A program made the translations under genes and the position numbers. The notes below the pieces were generated by a model. That model saw only the letters and a program-made list of their open reading frames with translations. It was not told the origin of the DNA and searched no databases. This document shows, in pieces, positions 12,051-28,411 of a DNA stretch of 64,000 nucleotides; position 1 is the first letter of the stretch, and the number at the start of each line of letters is the position of its first letter. Source of the DNA: Oryza sativa Japonica Group (Eukaryota; Streptophyta; Magnoliopsida; Poales; Poaceae); NCBI RefSeq assembly GCF_034140825.1, contig NC_089037.1:1647501-1711500 (forward strand), read 5' to 3'.

Positions 12051-13830
12051 ATCAATTTAAAATTATCTACTTTTTACAAATAATTTTATTTAAAATTATC
12101 ATTCCAATGATTCTAATAATTTTGTAGTTTTTAAAAGCCACGTCAGTCGCTACCCCTTACTTCTTTGTCACATTTTTATTTGCTTACACGATTTACCACT
12201 ACTATTCATCATCATTAAAACTTTAAAAAAATTAGGCCAATAGTTTTTAGAGTTCATTGTCTTGTTGGGTTTTGTTTTCATAATTTTTGGAGGTATCGTC
12301 AAACATCGCCAATTTACTGCTCTCGGCTCATCCGCTGCCACCTTTTTTTTATTGTCATTGGGATTTTAAAAATCGAACATATTATACAATAAAAGGAGGC
12401 GGTGTTCAACCTAAAATACTATATTCAACACGTAACACGTATGTTACATATTATACCATTAATAATACTCCTACATGACATTATCTACGTCAAATATTAG
12501 GTTTTTTGCCTGTCCAATTTTTTTCTTATCCCTTCATATTTTGAATACACAATCATAAAATCCTGGACAAGTCCCTGCGTGCAACTGACGGGTAAAATTG
12601 TCTTTAGCTTTTTTCTCACTTAACTTGAGTATGTTGATAATCTGCATTCCGTTCAAAGAACGGAGAAAGAGATTGTGGTGCATGTTTCTGTCAGGTAAAA
12701 TTGGAGGTCGGCGGTGTAAAAAAATAAAGGTGGGCAAGATGAGATTCTGGTCTCTGCTCAATGCTCATCGTCGTTTTTCTTTTTTAATATTAGATAGAAA
12801 TACGGCCTATTGATATGCACAGGCAAAGACTTGCAATTGCTTCACTACTAGTGCTAGGCAAAGAAAGGACGGCTATGAAACCTCTGATAGTCATATCGGT
12901 CGTGATGAACGATGATACGCTTCATCGTTCTGCCTGCCTGTGGAATTGGAATTGGAGTGATCAGAGTCACAGCAGCAGGAAGCTTGGGTTCCTTCCAAGA
13001 TCTCTCTACCGCTACGTACTCCTGATGCAATCAACGGTGCCCCCGCCATGAGCATCGGCATGCCAGTCTACCGATGTTCACCCATCGACTCCAGTGACAT
13101 TCTCTCTTTTGTTTCAGCTGTATGGTGATCATCGTTTCTGCAATGCAGGGATGATTGGCTCAGTTGTTTGACGTCGGAGAAGAGTATTATGCTCCATCAT
13201 CTTGTGGAGGGTGGACGCACCTGATTGCCTCCTTTGCTCTCACGCTTTGGTCGACCGTGTTCATGTTACTCATGTTCTGAGCCACTGAACGGATAAAGAT
13301 GGAGATGCCACCGAATGCAAAAGAGTCGATTAAACAAACTTTGGAACATCATAATTACAGGTCTTTCAGCAATCATCCAAATTGTACAATGGCTAGCATA
13401 GGACAGTTGTGCACCGAACGGAACACATGAGGACCTACTATGGATCAAGATCCACATATGAAGTCAGAGGATCCTGGTCCGGAGATCTGTATTACTGTAT
13501 AGCATCATAGGAAAATTGCGCTCAATGTAATCTGGCAAATATCATCTCAAATTAATAATTGTAATCAGCAAATTTGTGTAATACACTTATAGTAATCTAT
13601 GCTCAAATAAAATCGAACATTAGATATCGGTTCTTTTTAAACCTATAAATTGGATTGACTACACTCTTACCAGAAATTCCACTCAACGATTTCATCACTC
13701 TGCTGGTTTGTCCATCTGGCTAAAATGCTACAGATCATCAATCCCCAATTCTGAATTAAAGAATTGACCCAGCTACTACACTATATGGAAAAAGATAAAC
13801 ACAATAATTATACAGTTCACTTGCACATTT
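12051..13830. other. Spacer and DIS3 3' flank
   Basis: AT-rich DNA without a recognised gene. The part from about 13450 to 13830 is probably the DIS3 3' UTR and its downstream region. The short frames at 12287-13051 lie on both strands and show no family motif. Confidence 0.4.
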
Positions 13831-16800
13831 TCATATCAGGGTGAGTTGCAACTTTGGGCGGTGAGGCTGAGGCTCAACCACCTCCATATGAATCATAACG
13901 GTCTGCAGGACAGCGTAACTGACGTTTGTCCCGGGCTTGGTTACTCTCTGGTGCACCTCATCTACTACCCAATCACCCCCCTTGTCTCCCTTTGGAGTAA
14001 GGTAGATGGGCCCTTCTATGCCAAACCTGTTTTTAAGATATAAATGATGAAATGTTAGTCTCCATACAAGGAAAAATCGGAATGAATTCTTTGCTACATA
14101 GACTGCAAAGATGTTGAAGCCGTGGCATCTTAAAGAGGCATTCAGTAAAATTAGAACCCTCTTGTTGAGAACCAGAAAGAAAAATACACAGCAGAAGTAC
14201 AATGCCCTAGCGCCTTAATGCATCGCATACTCTATTAGAAAAGAACAGAACAGTAAATTAATCAGTTGAAGCATACTTTGGGACAAATACTATGAAACCA
14301 TTTGCCTTGATCTTTACAATTCTAGCTTCAGTGTCCATCCGCCTGCACCAATAAGAAGTGTTGAGGCCACAGTTTTTTACATGATATATACTGCTGACCT
14401 ATCACACAACCATTGGGAAATAAAAATGTACCTTGTCCTGAAATATATGAGGGTATGAAGCTCAACTGATGCTCTGCTTGCCATCTGGGCATTTCGATGT
14501 CTATAATTCAAGTCTGACATCAAAAGGTATCAGTAGTTCAGTACCAAGAAGTGAAACATAGAAAGATGTACTTCAGAGTGCATTCATTTTCTTACTGTCA
14601 GCTACGCCTGTAAGTTGTGGACCATCCTGAAAGAGGGGTGGAAGTTTGGCAATTTCTAGGGCAGCAGCTAACAACCTATGAACAATAACATCTGGAAGAA
14701 AAGGATATTGTTAGTCCTTCAAAATGCTTTCTTACAACTTGGAACTGCATAATTCATGAACGTGCCATCTTGGAACTTCACTGCTCAGAGGCTTCATGTG
14801 CTGGAGTAATAGGCAATCTAAAGAAAATGCCATATTTGTGGACATGATGCTATTTCACACATTTAAATGCACATAGCCACATTGAGTAACATTCACTTTG
14901 TGTAAAAGGTTCATGCAGAAAAATATAAATTCACTGCTCAGAAGCAAGACAAAGAAATAACTTAATATAGCAAACCACATCCATTGGTTTAAACACCCAA
15001 CGACTATATGCGCAATTCAAATAAAATCTTTAAGCATAAGTTCATCTAAGGGCGATAGGAACTAACCTGCATATCTGCGAATAGGGGAGGTGAAATGTGT
15101 GTAAAGAGAAGCAGCAAGGCCATAATGGTAATACTCAGAAAAGGTCAAGTCTCCGCTACAGAAATAAACTGCCTGTGTGTTCCAACAGGGTTGGTTATGG
15201 GCATAGTAGCTATCAATATGTTAAAATAGGGGGAGCTTCAATGTAGCTATCTTACCTGTGTCATGCATCTAGTTGCCAAAATCCTGATAAGCTTGTTGAA
15301 GTATGGGTCATCATTCTGCAAACCATGAAGTAATAAGTGATCAGTATGCAGGTCCAAACATATGTTGTTATGTTCCTGAGGGAAATGGTGCAGGGCATAG
15401 TGGAAGTGGAAAGTGCTATGTGGACCAGTGCTTCAGTGCGCTGGATGCCATGGCAGGGCATAGTGGTGCAGAGAAAACTAACAAGGAGGCTTAGTTGCTT
15501 GATTACAAAGAATAGAGATCAGTTGATCAGCCCCTCAAGTACAGCTGCTTAACGAACTCATTTATCAAGATAAGATCAACATCAAGAGATCAAATCCAAT
15601 AAAACAATAACTAATGATTGTTGCCTCCTTAGCTGCCGCCACCTCCTGTGAGTGCTTCTTGACCAACCGGCAGTAGTAGAGTCCCACCATAACAATAAGG
15701 AGTGCACTATATACTAATAAAACAACACTTCATAATATATAGAGTAAAATATGGCAGCCCATCTCACCTTTGCATTATCAAGTGATTCTGCTAATGCTTT
15801 TGAGGATGACACATCCAGATTTAGCCCCACAGAAGACGCAGTTCGGAGTAATGGCTCAAGCATCTCCTTTGTTGGGCTAGGATGGCGCCTGGTTAACATA
15901 AAAAGAAAATTAGCGTGTACAAAACAGTAAAGAAATGAAATAATGCAGCAGTTATTATTCAAACCACAATTTTAAAAGCAATGCATAGATTAAAACAAAT
16001 TAAATAACAGTCAGTCACTGATAAATTTTGTAACAATTAGTTGGCCACGGAGAATATTGTCACTAAAGTTTTATTTGCGTGGTAACATATGATGGTATGA
16101 CATGGATTTTTCACATCTGCCAAAATACAGACATATCTTTTAGTCTTTAGTATACTGAACTAGGGCGGCTTCAAGTCAAATGTGGGTATCAGCAATTAAG
16201 TCTATGAGCAATGGAATCTCCACAGCATGGTTTGTATCTGAAGATAGGAAAGCATTGCGTGAAGCATAAAGCCATAAACACTAAGAAGCATAAGATATTA
16301 ATTACAATGCCACCATGCAAAATAGTTGCCAAAAACTTATAATCATAAATAATTTCTGAGGTGCAATTCTACCAAAACTGCAATGCGAAAATGATCCAGC
16401 TAGGACTCAATACTGAAAACCATATAGTAAGAAGCAAGGAAGGACAAGCTATCTCTGAAGCAACCTGTTGTGACAAGTATGGTAATTTTTGTCATCCTAC
16501 CTCAGAGGATTGAACTCCTTTTCTATTAGTTATTGTGTGTTTCCATTTAGTTGGCTGTATAGGCTTGAGTGTAATATTTTACCTTAGCAATGAACACAAG
16601 GGGAAGTGCTTCAAAATCTTCTCAGCGACAGAGATATTTGCAGCCAACATAAACTCTTCAATCATTTGATTTGCCTCACGAATTTGATATATTCCTGATG
16701 AACTTTTGAATAAGTAATTTATTTACATAAATTTGGATATATGACACCTATGAGGTCTACCAATCACATACCTATGTCAAGCGGATCATGGGTTTCACTA

Positions 16801-19800
16801 TCAATTTCGAATTTGACTTCTGCTGAAGCAAGTGTTAGAGCCCCTCTTTCACAACGCCGATGCCTCATAATCTGTGTGAACATTCGAAACATAATAATAA
16901 TAAAAAAAACATTTCAATGGTAAATAGCAATAGATAAAGAACATCAATTACAGTATGAGATGAGTCAATACAAAAGCAAACCTTTGCTAACGAGTTTAAG
17001 TTCCGCAGGTCTACAGTTAGGGGATCGACCAAACGGCTGAAAATCAAGGGAAAAGGAACCAAGTTTATGACAATGTTTTAGCTGCAAGACTATAGGGGTT
17101 ATACTAAGCATGTTCAAGGTGAGAAGTTGAAACAACAGGCACCTGTCATCCATTCTTGCTTGAGCTTCCACATAAGACATTGCAGCGCAAGACTTGATAA
17201 CACTCTTTGTATATCTTGTGGATATGATATCAGCATGAGGTGTCATTTCCTGCAGACCAATATTTTTTAAAAAAAATCAGAAGAAGAAGCATCAATATTT
17301 TAAAAAATGTCAAGGGGTAGATGCCTCACAATACCGTAACAGTAGATATTAGAGGCTTATGCCCTATTCACAAATGTAGGATGTATGAATAAGATAAACT
17401 CTTCTCCATACAAGCTAACATTGCAACAATAAAATGATGTGAACTACTCACCCAAATGACAGAGAACGCCAATCTCTCAACATCAGCACGAAGAGAACAA
17501 ACATCTAGAAACCAGCATATTTGAGAAGATCATTAGTTACTTTCACTAATACTTTAACATTATATGAGTATTCTTAAATTGAAATAGAAACGTTCCGCTT
17601 TGGGTTAATCCAGTGTGCATACGACATAAGTAATAGAGATACCTTCAGTAAGAGGCTTTGGAAGCATGTCAATTCGCTGTCCAACAAGATATACAGAAGT
17701 GCCCCTTTGTGAGGCCTCCTCATCAAGAGGAGTACCAGGATGAACAAAGTTAGTGACGTCAGCAATATCTAGTCATCCCGAGTCAAGAAATGCAATCTCC
17801 AAATCAAACAGTATAAAAGGTGCGTGAAATAAAAGTGAAAGAAACATGACGTGTGAAAATTCATATCAATGACACCATGACAGATAGCTTAGGTAAATTG
17901 GCTTGTAGAAGGACACAAGGACTTTCAAGCATCCCAAGTAGCACATGGATCCTCAAATAATTATTCTACAACAGCAATGTCCAAGAGTGTTGAATGACCT
18001 TTAATAATGAAAAGTAACTAACTTAAACTTTATGTCCTTGATGTGTTAAATTCCTCGAGGAGTTTAATTGCTCTAAGCACAGACCAGATAGAATTAATAC
18101 GAACAACCAGCATAGAGTTACACTTCTTCTGATTAGTGCCTGTGTAGATATATATGATACATACATTTAACAAAATTGCATGCTTTGCATATTTGCTACT
18201 TCCATCTGTAACTACAGATCCAAACTTATGTGATACTCAATCTAGGTGGATGGAACAGTGCATACTGACAATCTGATGAAATGAAGCCAAAATAAAGCAA
18301 TAAACTAGAAGAAAGTGGACAGGTTGAGAACCATCTCAAAGTGTAAGTGCCCTTAAGATTAAATTAGCATTCCAATTTTGAATTCTGCAAATAAAAAATA
18401 AATCAGTAAAGGATACGAACTCCAACTTCAAAATTCCCATTTGGGAGTGGCGTGCAATGTAGCGCATCATCAATATCCCTACAACCTAAACAGCAGTTGA
18501 ACCATAAGAATTCAATCCAACTACAGAAATATAAATAGAATGCATGACAGTGATTTATTTACCAGGCGGATCCACACTAAAGACTCTCACATGGCGTAAA
18601 TCTTGTCTATTAGGATTAGCAAGATCTTCAGGTGATAATGTCCATGGCAATGGTGGCAAACAAGCAAGGACTTGTGTAGAGAAAGGTCTTGTGTTGATAT
18701 CATTCTCTATTAAGACAACCTGTTCCACGCACAAATATCACTTAGCACATTAGCATCAGTGCATGCTCCTACATAGTAAAAGTAAATGTTGCAACACAAA
18801 GTGTGAAATGCAGCTGTAAAATTGTAAGACTTGCCTCTGTTTCAGTATCTTTGTCACCAATATCTCCTATAGTCCGTACATAATGTCCTGATGGGTATCG
18901 AGACAAGACATCCCATGAATCAACTGCAACAATAATCCTTTTGTCCAGAAGATTGCCAAGCTGTCTAGTTTGAATTCGAATCTTTGGGATTCGTCGATCT
19001 TTAGACACAAATAGAGCATGAGCAACGCCTCCACTACCAGCAGGCATGGGCATTGGCTCCAAGGACCCACAATACCTGCCGTTTGCAGGCATTGTATGAA
19101 TGTGAAGCACATAAAACAGTTAAGGTAAATTGCAATTATAGACTGAATAGTTTTGGTAGATGACAATCTAAGCACAGAAAACAATCCATATTCTAACCGG
19201 TGAAAAATGGATAAACAACGCATGCATGAAATAGCAGGGAGGAAATATTTTTAAAACTATTAGGTACTATTAACACGTTGAAATATAAAAATGCACGCAA
19301 GTTATGGTTTGGACAGCTTTGGACAATTTAGTTGTTGAAATTTTGGACGGTTTAGCAGTTCACACATACAAAATTTTGGACATTTTTTTGTTGAAACGTA
19401 TAGATCATAACTTCATAATGGGTGAATAAAACCTTGAGCCCAAAAAATTTGCATCCGTCTAATATGTATACAAACAAGATTCATAAACTATGCATCTCTT
19501 CAGGTTATTTCCAAATCAGGAGTATATATTGTAATTACAAAAACATATCCCTATCTTATAAAAGACTTACGAATTCCAATTTCGCTTGATTATACCAACA
19601 ACACGTCCAACTGGGCGACTAGAGACAGAATCAGCTGATGATGCAGCTGTTGATTGTGTGGGATTGGCTTTCCGTGGAGCATCATCAGCACTATTTGGAG
19701 CCAAATGGACGTCTTCTTCATCATCTTCTGAAAGAACAGAAACATCCATCAATGTAAGGGAAAAATCATGTGCTGGAATCTGAAGAACGTACCATCGTCG

Positions 19801-21778
19801 TCTGCAATAAATGACTTCGATTCATGCCATTGATCTTGTGGCAAGAGCTCAACAGCAACTATGTCTCCATCAAAAGCCCTATTCATGTTTGAACGGCCAT
19901 GAATAACAATCTCATCACCAATGCTCTCACTTCCAACGTAAGCTTCAAATGGATTGTAACGATTAACTCGGAGCTTCCCTTGATGATAAATTCCACACCG
20001 CAGGCCAGCTGTAATTTCTGACATAGGTTTGTGCTGCAATGATAGCAAGAAATTACATATTCGTATTTGATACTAGATGGCCAACGCCAATAAAACAAGC
20101 ACAAGTCAACAGTTTAAATTTACTGTACCTCACTGTAAATTACTTTCTTTTTGGACGGTCTAAGATCTTCTACATCTTCCATTGTGACATCTCCACTAGT
20201 TGAAACAACCACTAAATCGAGCAAACCAGGCTGTGCAAGAGATCGTACATATGATTCCACTGGAACCAGAAATATTGTGTTGTGATTACCAGAAAAAATA
20301 ATGTGTCCAATATTTGAAAAGATCCAGCTAACATTTTTGTAACATCCATAATTTCACCTGTCTCAGCATTAATGCCTTCTTCAATAGCTTTCCGTTTGTT
20401 ATCTCTATCATTTGTGATCAGCAAAACTTTCACATTCTCACCAAGATGACTTTGGTACCAACGAGTAGCCACACGAATAGCTGAATATGAATGACCAATC
20501 AAGAGAAAAGAATACACAAAAGTACTTCGAGTAGTGCAAAATATGAGATAAAGCAAGCTAACAGAATTATTTGGTACAGTACCTCTATCGTTGCGATCAT
20601 TCGGGCTCTCTCCAACCATCTCTTTGACATATGTATCCCTGTTTTTTTTGGAAGAGAATGGTGTAATTTTAAACCAAGAAGACCACATAAGGAACTGGAA
20701 GTGCACTCATTTTCTTCGTGTTTAAAGAAATTCGCAAACATAAGGACGGACATGTACTTGCAAGAGATAATTTATCACGAGAAATTTGCAAATTCTGTTG
20801 GTCTATACAAGCTTGCTGACAAGAATATTTTAAAAAAAATTGCAGAGTGTAGATGTGCAACAGTGCATGCATAGAGAGACTTTTGCAAATATAATCAGGC
20901 AGATAGTGCTAAAATTGAGGTCCGACTGTCATGCACACCAAAGATATGCTGTTTGGAGAAGAAACATTTGAAGAGGGATTTAGGAAATCCCAAAATCAAA
21001 TTAGCCCAACATAAATCTGAGTCTGTTAAAAAGGAAATGTTGTGGAACATCAGATGCAGGGTAGAGCTTTTAGATAAATCTTCTCCCTAGTACTAGCAAC
21101 TAAAATATACTTCTTTAACAACCTAGGTGGTTTCTCTACCCCATTCTGTTAACCATAAATTTAAACATGTTTTGGTTCAGATAAGAACTGAGCAACTGTA
21201 TACTGGATTCACATAACAAATCATAATAGCCATCGAGCAAATCCTAAGGTATCGAATGCACACCTGTGGTGCTCATTGGTGAACACGAAGAACCTCCTTG
21301 CCTTGTTAGAACACAGGGCCTTGATCCTGTTGAACACTGCGAGGTTTTTATTCTTCACCTCATCCAACACAACCGATAGTAGGACAACATCGTCAATCGC
21401 TGGATTCTCCAGCAAATCGATCTGCAGCAAGCTCTCAGAACATCAGCCTCCGGAATCCCTAGCTCTACTCCCTACAGGCAACAGGAGGGGAAAGGCCAAC
21501 CTGGTGGAGCACGACGTTGGTGTCGACGACGAGGATGGCGGCCGCGTCGGCGGAGAGCGGGTGCTCGACCGCGCCACAGGTGGAGCAGGAGGCGGCGCCG
21601 CAGGAGATGTCGTCGCGGAGGTAGTGCTCCCTGACCACCTGCGGGAATGGGGGAACTCCGGGTTAGCTAGGGTTTGGGGGCACCTTCGCCGCGCGCAGGG
21701 TGATGCTGCTGCCGAGTAGTTACCTTCTGGACGCGGCCTGCCCTCGTCTTCTTCACGAAGGTCTTGCTCTGCAACATG
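13831..21778 (-). CDS. RRP44A: Exosome nuclease DIS3/RRP44 (RRP44A type)
   Basis: Twenty-four exons (transcript order): 21778-21725, 21638-21501, 21421-21264, 20638-20583, 20480-20358, 20259-20129, 20033-19793, 19727-19571, 19075-18835, 18719-18563, 18485-18417, 17768-17643, 17504-17452, 17249-17143, 17036-16982, 16871-16772, 16694-16583, 15888-15768, 15315-15256, 15172-15067, 14691-14596, 14513-14432, 14342-14277 and 14026-13831. The product has 934 aa, the usual size of plant RRP44A. DIS3 is the catalytic subunit of the RNA exosome, with 3'-5' exonuclease and PIN endonuclease activity. Visible: the CR3 cysteines C31, C36 and C39; a PIN domain with DTN at 57-59; cold-shock domains in the middle; the RNB active site [10 protein letters not shown] at about 486-495; and a C-terminal S1 domain. 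Intron 9 starts with GC instead of GT. The gene faces GAPB. Confidence 0.95.
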
Positions 21779-22694
21779 TCGGCGAGGTCGGGCGTCGCAG
21801 GCTAGCGGCGGCGGCGGCGGCGGCGGCGGAGAGGGACACGGCGTCGCGGCGGCCCTGAGCGTGAGTGAGACGGCGCAGACCGGCGGCGGCGGTGGAGAGA
21901 GAGAAGAGAGGTTTTGATAGGTTCAGTGCCGTGGGCCGTGTTAAGTGGTGGGCTAGCCAGTGTTTGGGCTTTGAGCCCATTCGATGTGGCTTTGGTAGTT
22001 CGGTTTGACCGCTGACTCAAACCTTCTCCCTTCTTAAATTTTTTGAAAATTTTGGAATTATAAATGGCACTGCTCAATTTTGGCAGGGACAAATTTATCT
22101 CATGTTCAGTTTTGGTGGCTTCCATTTTTCTGTTGAAATGCCCATATAAGGTACACCCCATTTTGCCTGTCCAGTGATCTTCTTTTATCAAAGAAAAGAT
22201 ATATGCATACAAGCTACACCGATGGCCATAAAACCATGAACCACACAGAGCACACAAAAAGAATAACAGTATGTCAGTATCCTAATCCAAACAGAAATGG
22301 CGAAAAAAAAAATGAGCCCCACGCAGCCAGGCTCTCACGTCTCACCAGTTTAAACTACAGGCTGACACGGTGACAGCAAGCGCGCAGGCACACGGCGACG
22401 AGAAACAAAGCAGCGGAGACAACGACGGGAGCGCGCGCGGGCGCGCACTGCAGAGAGATATTTGTGTTTCACCTACGAGGCCACCAGAGTCACACACACG
22501 GATATCGCCTTCCGCGCAACGGGTGGCTGCGCGCGCGTGCAATCGCCTTATCCCCGGTCTCCACGCCACAAAGCCCCAGCGGTGATCGCCGCGCCCTCCG
22601 CGCCAAGTACATATACGCGCGCATCCGGCCGCCTCGATCCATCCAGCCGAGCGAGCTAAGGAAGGAAGAAGCATACAGGCGGCAGCGACGAGCC
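21779..22694. promoter_or_regulatory. Divergent promoter between DIS3 and GAPB
   Basis: This 0.9 kb separates the two start codons. On the DIS3 side is a (GGC)n run at about 21805-21829, then TGGGCC/TGGGCT motifs at 21930-21980, which resemble Site II elements of housekeeping plant genes. On the GAPB side, about 80 bp before the ATG, is ACATATACGCG, a weak TATA-like element, behind a GC-rich stretch. A purine/pyrimidine-mixed AT-rich part lies between. The assignment is inferred from position. Confidence 0.6.
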
Positions 22695-25549
<2,855 letters not shown>

Positions 25550-26350
25550 GACCACTGTCCAAGTACGGGCTCGCGTAGGTGCAGAAATATATACTCCTAT
25601 AATGTAACGAAGCACACACATTGACTGTCCCCGGGCAGAACTGCTATACTATATATACTGTGCTCGGATTGGCTGCCCGTACGTTGTTCCCCTTCGACAG
25701 AGGAACGCATGACTGTCGAAGAAGAAACACAGCTGCAGACACGGGCCATTTTCTGTGAGGTGTAATACTGAACTTTGGTACAGACTTCAGGATTTTTTTC
25801 TTTTCGAGTCTTGTTTTACTTTCTTCTGTCTGTGTGTTTGTGCCACATGCGTCTGTTTTGTCCGAATTCTGAAGTCTGAAGTCATGAGGTTTCGAATTTC
25901 GGCAGCCCATATCATCTCAAACTGTCATAGACCGGCCCGGCGAAAAAAATAGCACGTGTAGCAAATCAAGCAATACAAGGATGCTGTACGTCACGTCTAT
26001 CCACGGAAGGTCTATTTGCGCGCGTCTCGGATCTTACTAATTCCGTTTCAAAATATAAAAACCTATTATTAGATACTACATATCACAATACTATAAATCT
26101 AGACATATCTCTATCTAGACTTATAGTATTACGATGTATCTTATCCGATCATAAGCTATTATATTTTAGGACGAATGAAGTGGTTGTTTTGTTGTCCGCA
26201 TCACGCATACAGCTTCCACAGGCGGCACGGAGAGGCACCGCTTTTACCATCAGACTTGGTCTCTGCTGGGGAAGCTTATGTCAGCCAAAATCAGATATTC
26301 TCTTATCAGTTTAATTTTTTATTCTACAAAGTTATAGTTGTGTAATTTAA
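25550..26350. other. GAPB 3' flank and spacer with a small MITE
   Basis: The GAPB 3' UTR occupies roughly the first 200-300 bp. At about 26037-26187 lies a degraded Stowaway-like element: left TTCCGTTTCAAAATATAAAA and right TTATATTTTAGGACGAATGA, with an internal palindrome TCTAGACATATCTCTATCTAGA. No gene was seen. Confidence 0.5.
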
Positions 26351-26547
26351 GGGCCTGTTCACTTTGATGACATTTTCAACATTACTAAATTTTGGTAAAG
26401 TTGTCAAAAAAAAAGGCTACATTTAATTTGCTGTCAAAATTTGATAACTATGTAAAAAATCCTGCCAAAAATTTGACAACTATACCAAAATTTTGGCAAT
26501 GCCAAAATTTGGTAATGTTTTTTTTTGTTATTAAAGTGAACAGGCCA
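26351..26547. mobile_element. Tourist-like MITE with TAA duplication
   Basis: The left end GGGCCTGTTCACTTTGATGA mirrors the right end (inverted TGGCCTGTTCACTTTAAT). TAA flanks both sides (26348-26350 and 26548-26550). The interior repeats CAAAATTTGG-like words in both orientations. A diverged relative is at 35284-35509. Confidence 0.85.
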
Positions 26548-28411
26548 TAAATTAGAAGCCATAAGGTAGAAAAAAAACCCAACTTTTTTTTTCAGATTCT
26601 CGAAAGTTTACAACCAATTAGTTATTTCTCAGAATTTTAAGCTCCTCAAATAGACCCTCGGTGCCGTAAGTGCGAACCTGCTCTGGCTCAATCGCATAGA
26701 GGGACGCGCTGCGCACAGCCCGATGCTTTTCTATAGTTCCATAGTCCACCGGTTACCACATGGACGGATGGGATGATGGGAGAGTTTTCTGTAATGCTCA
26801 CATTTATTGTATCTTACTAAACCCACTTTTATAAATACATGACAGCATTGACTTTTGAACATATATTATCTTAATTTTTAAAAAATAAATTAATTATTAT
26901 TTATTTTGTTGTGAGTTTTTTTTATTGAAAGTACTTTAAACATGATTTATATTTTATGCATTTCGTAAAAATATTCTAATAAGACGAACAATGGTATGTA
27001 TTAAAAAACGAGAGTATTTAACATTTTAATCTGTACTATCATTCGCGACAATTTTTTTTTCAAAATTGCGGAGTAGTACTTCACATATTGGCATGGAGTA
27101 CATCAGACGATACTAGTACAGCATACATGTCGTGGCGTTCAACTTGTTGGAGATCTGATGCGATATAAATCGATCCTACGTCACATGACAGACTGGACCC
27201 TTGTCAAAATTATGGATTGGATGATTAATCACTGATAGGTAGTACTAGTAGCAACTCAATCACACAAGCGAAGTGAGAAGAAAAGGAACCTCTTCCTGCA
27301 TTAAGACAACGGCGACGGGGTCACTGAAAGTGAAGCCTGTGGCGCACACGACACGACCTCCTCAACGGATCTGTGGCTTACCCGTCGCCGTTAGAGCGTT
27401 TGCTCCAACGCTTCTGCAGTACAAGAGTACAGCTGAAAGCCATAGTACACTGATGATATTTGCAAGCCTGAAGTACAAGCCGCCCCTAACGATCTCCCCC
27501 CCATATGTACTGCAGCTAACTTGTACTACTACCAGTGCACCATGGCCGGGGTACAAATATGCCACCCTTCACCAATGGATGCATCAGCAGCAGCCACAGC
27601 AAAATTTGGTTTGGGATAGGTAGGTGTTATGTTAGGTCTGGTTTTTTGGCTGTAGCAGCAGCAGTGGAAGGGGCATGCAGAGGAGCAGGAGATTCAGTTT
27701 GAAGCTGGACTTCACTTTTGCCTCTCTCTCCTGTGCTTGCCTCTTCCATTCCTGCTGCTAGGCTGTTCTGTGGAAGTTTGCAGAGTTTATATTATGGGTT
27801 TAATCGTCCATGGCATCAGCATCAGCAGCGGTAGGAGAAACTTTTCTGTTATTGCACCAAACTCTCAACATTTCGGTCATTCTGCTCCAGGTCTGAATTC
27901 ATATCCATTTCACTAATTCTGTCTACAGGTATGTCATGACAATGCGGCCGTGCGAGCTCCATGAGCTCGAATGCCATTGCAGTGGATTCAGGACAACGAA
28001 ATGGACACTGTTTTTCGTTGGAAATTTGGGCGTATGCCGTTGTAAAATTCATGTTTCAGAGAAATGCCGCTACAAAATGTATCTATGAGCTTGAAGTTAT
28101 CTCAAAGCTATCAGTAACACATTATTTGGTCAATTGTTCAGATCGGGGATTAGATGCGAAAGAACTACAGAGCGTGGAAAAAATGTATTAAAAAAGAGGG
28201 TTTTCTACAGTTAATTAAGCTGTATACCTTGACTAAATTTGTACTGTCACTTCCCAACTTAGAAAGCACTAATCAAGAAGAGTAGTATTGTCAACGACAA
28301 TTACCTGCATGTTCATTTGTTCCAGTCAGCATCTCATCTATGGTACAGACAACAGCAAGTGTTGGCTCTAAACTAACACATTGCAATTAAACAATTAATC
28401 TTTCCAATCTC
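26548..28411. other. Spacer with unassigned frames on the minus strand
   Basis: At 26810-27015 is a degraded Stowaway-like sequence. Two minus-strand frames look protein-like but unassigned. The first is 28052-27849 (67 codons, acidic, with MAFELMELARPH and EMDMNSDLEQND). The second is about 27762-27627, about 45 codons ending KKPDLT-stop behind a possible acceptor CCACAGAACAG. Their phases do not join simply. They could be exons of a small gene, transcribed 3' sequence of the GT77 gene, or chance. The plus-strand frame 27273-27623 has no family features. Confidence 0.3.

Noticed and set aside
21276-21719. Plus-strand frame of 147 codons
   Set aside because: It is antisense to DIS3 exons 2 and 3, whose PIN-domain sequence is clear on the minus strand.
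27273-27623. Plus-strand frame of 116 codons
   Set aside because: No family features and irregular composition; no splice or promoter support.
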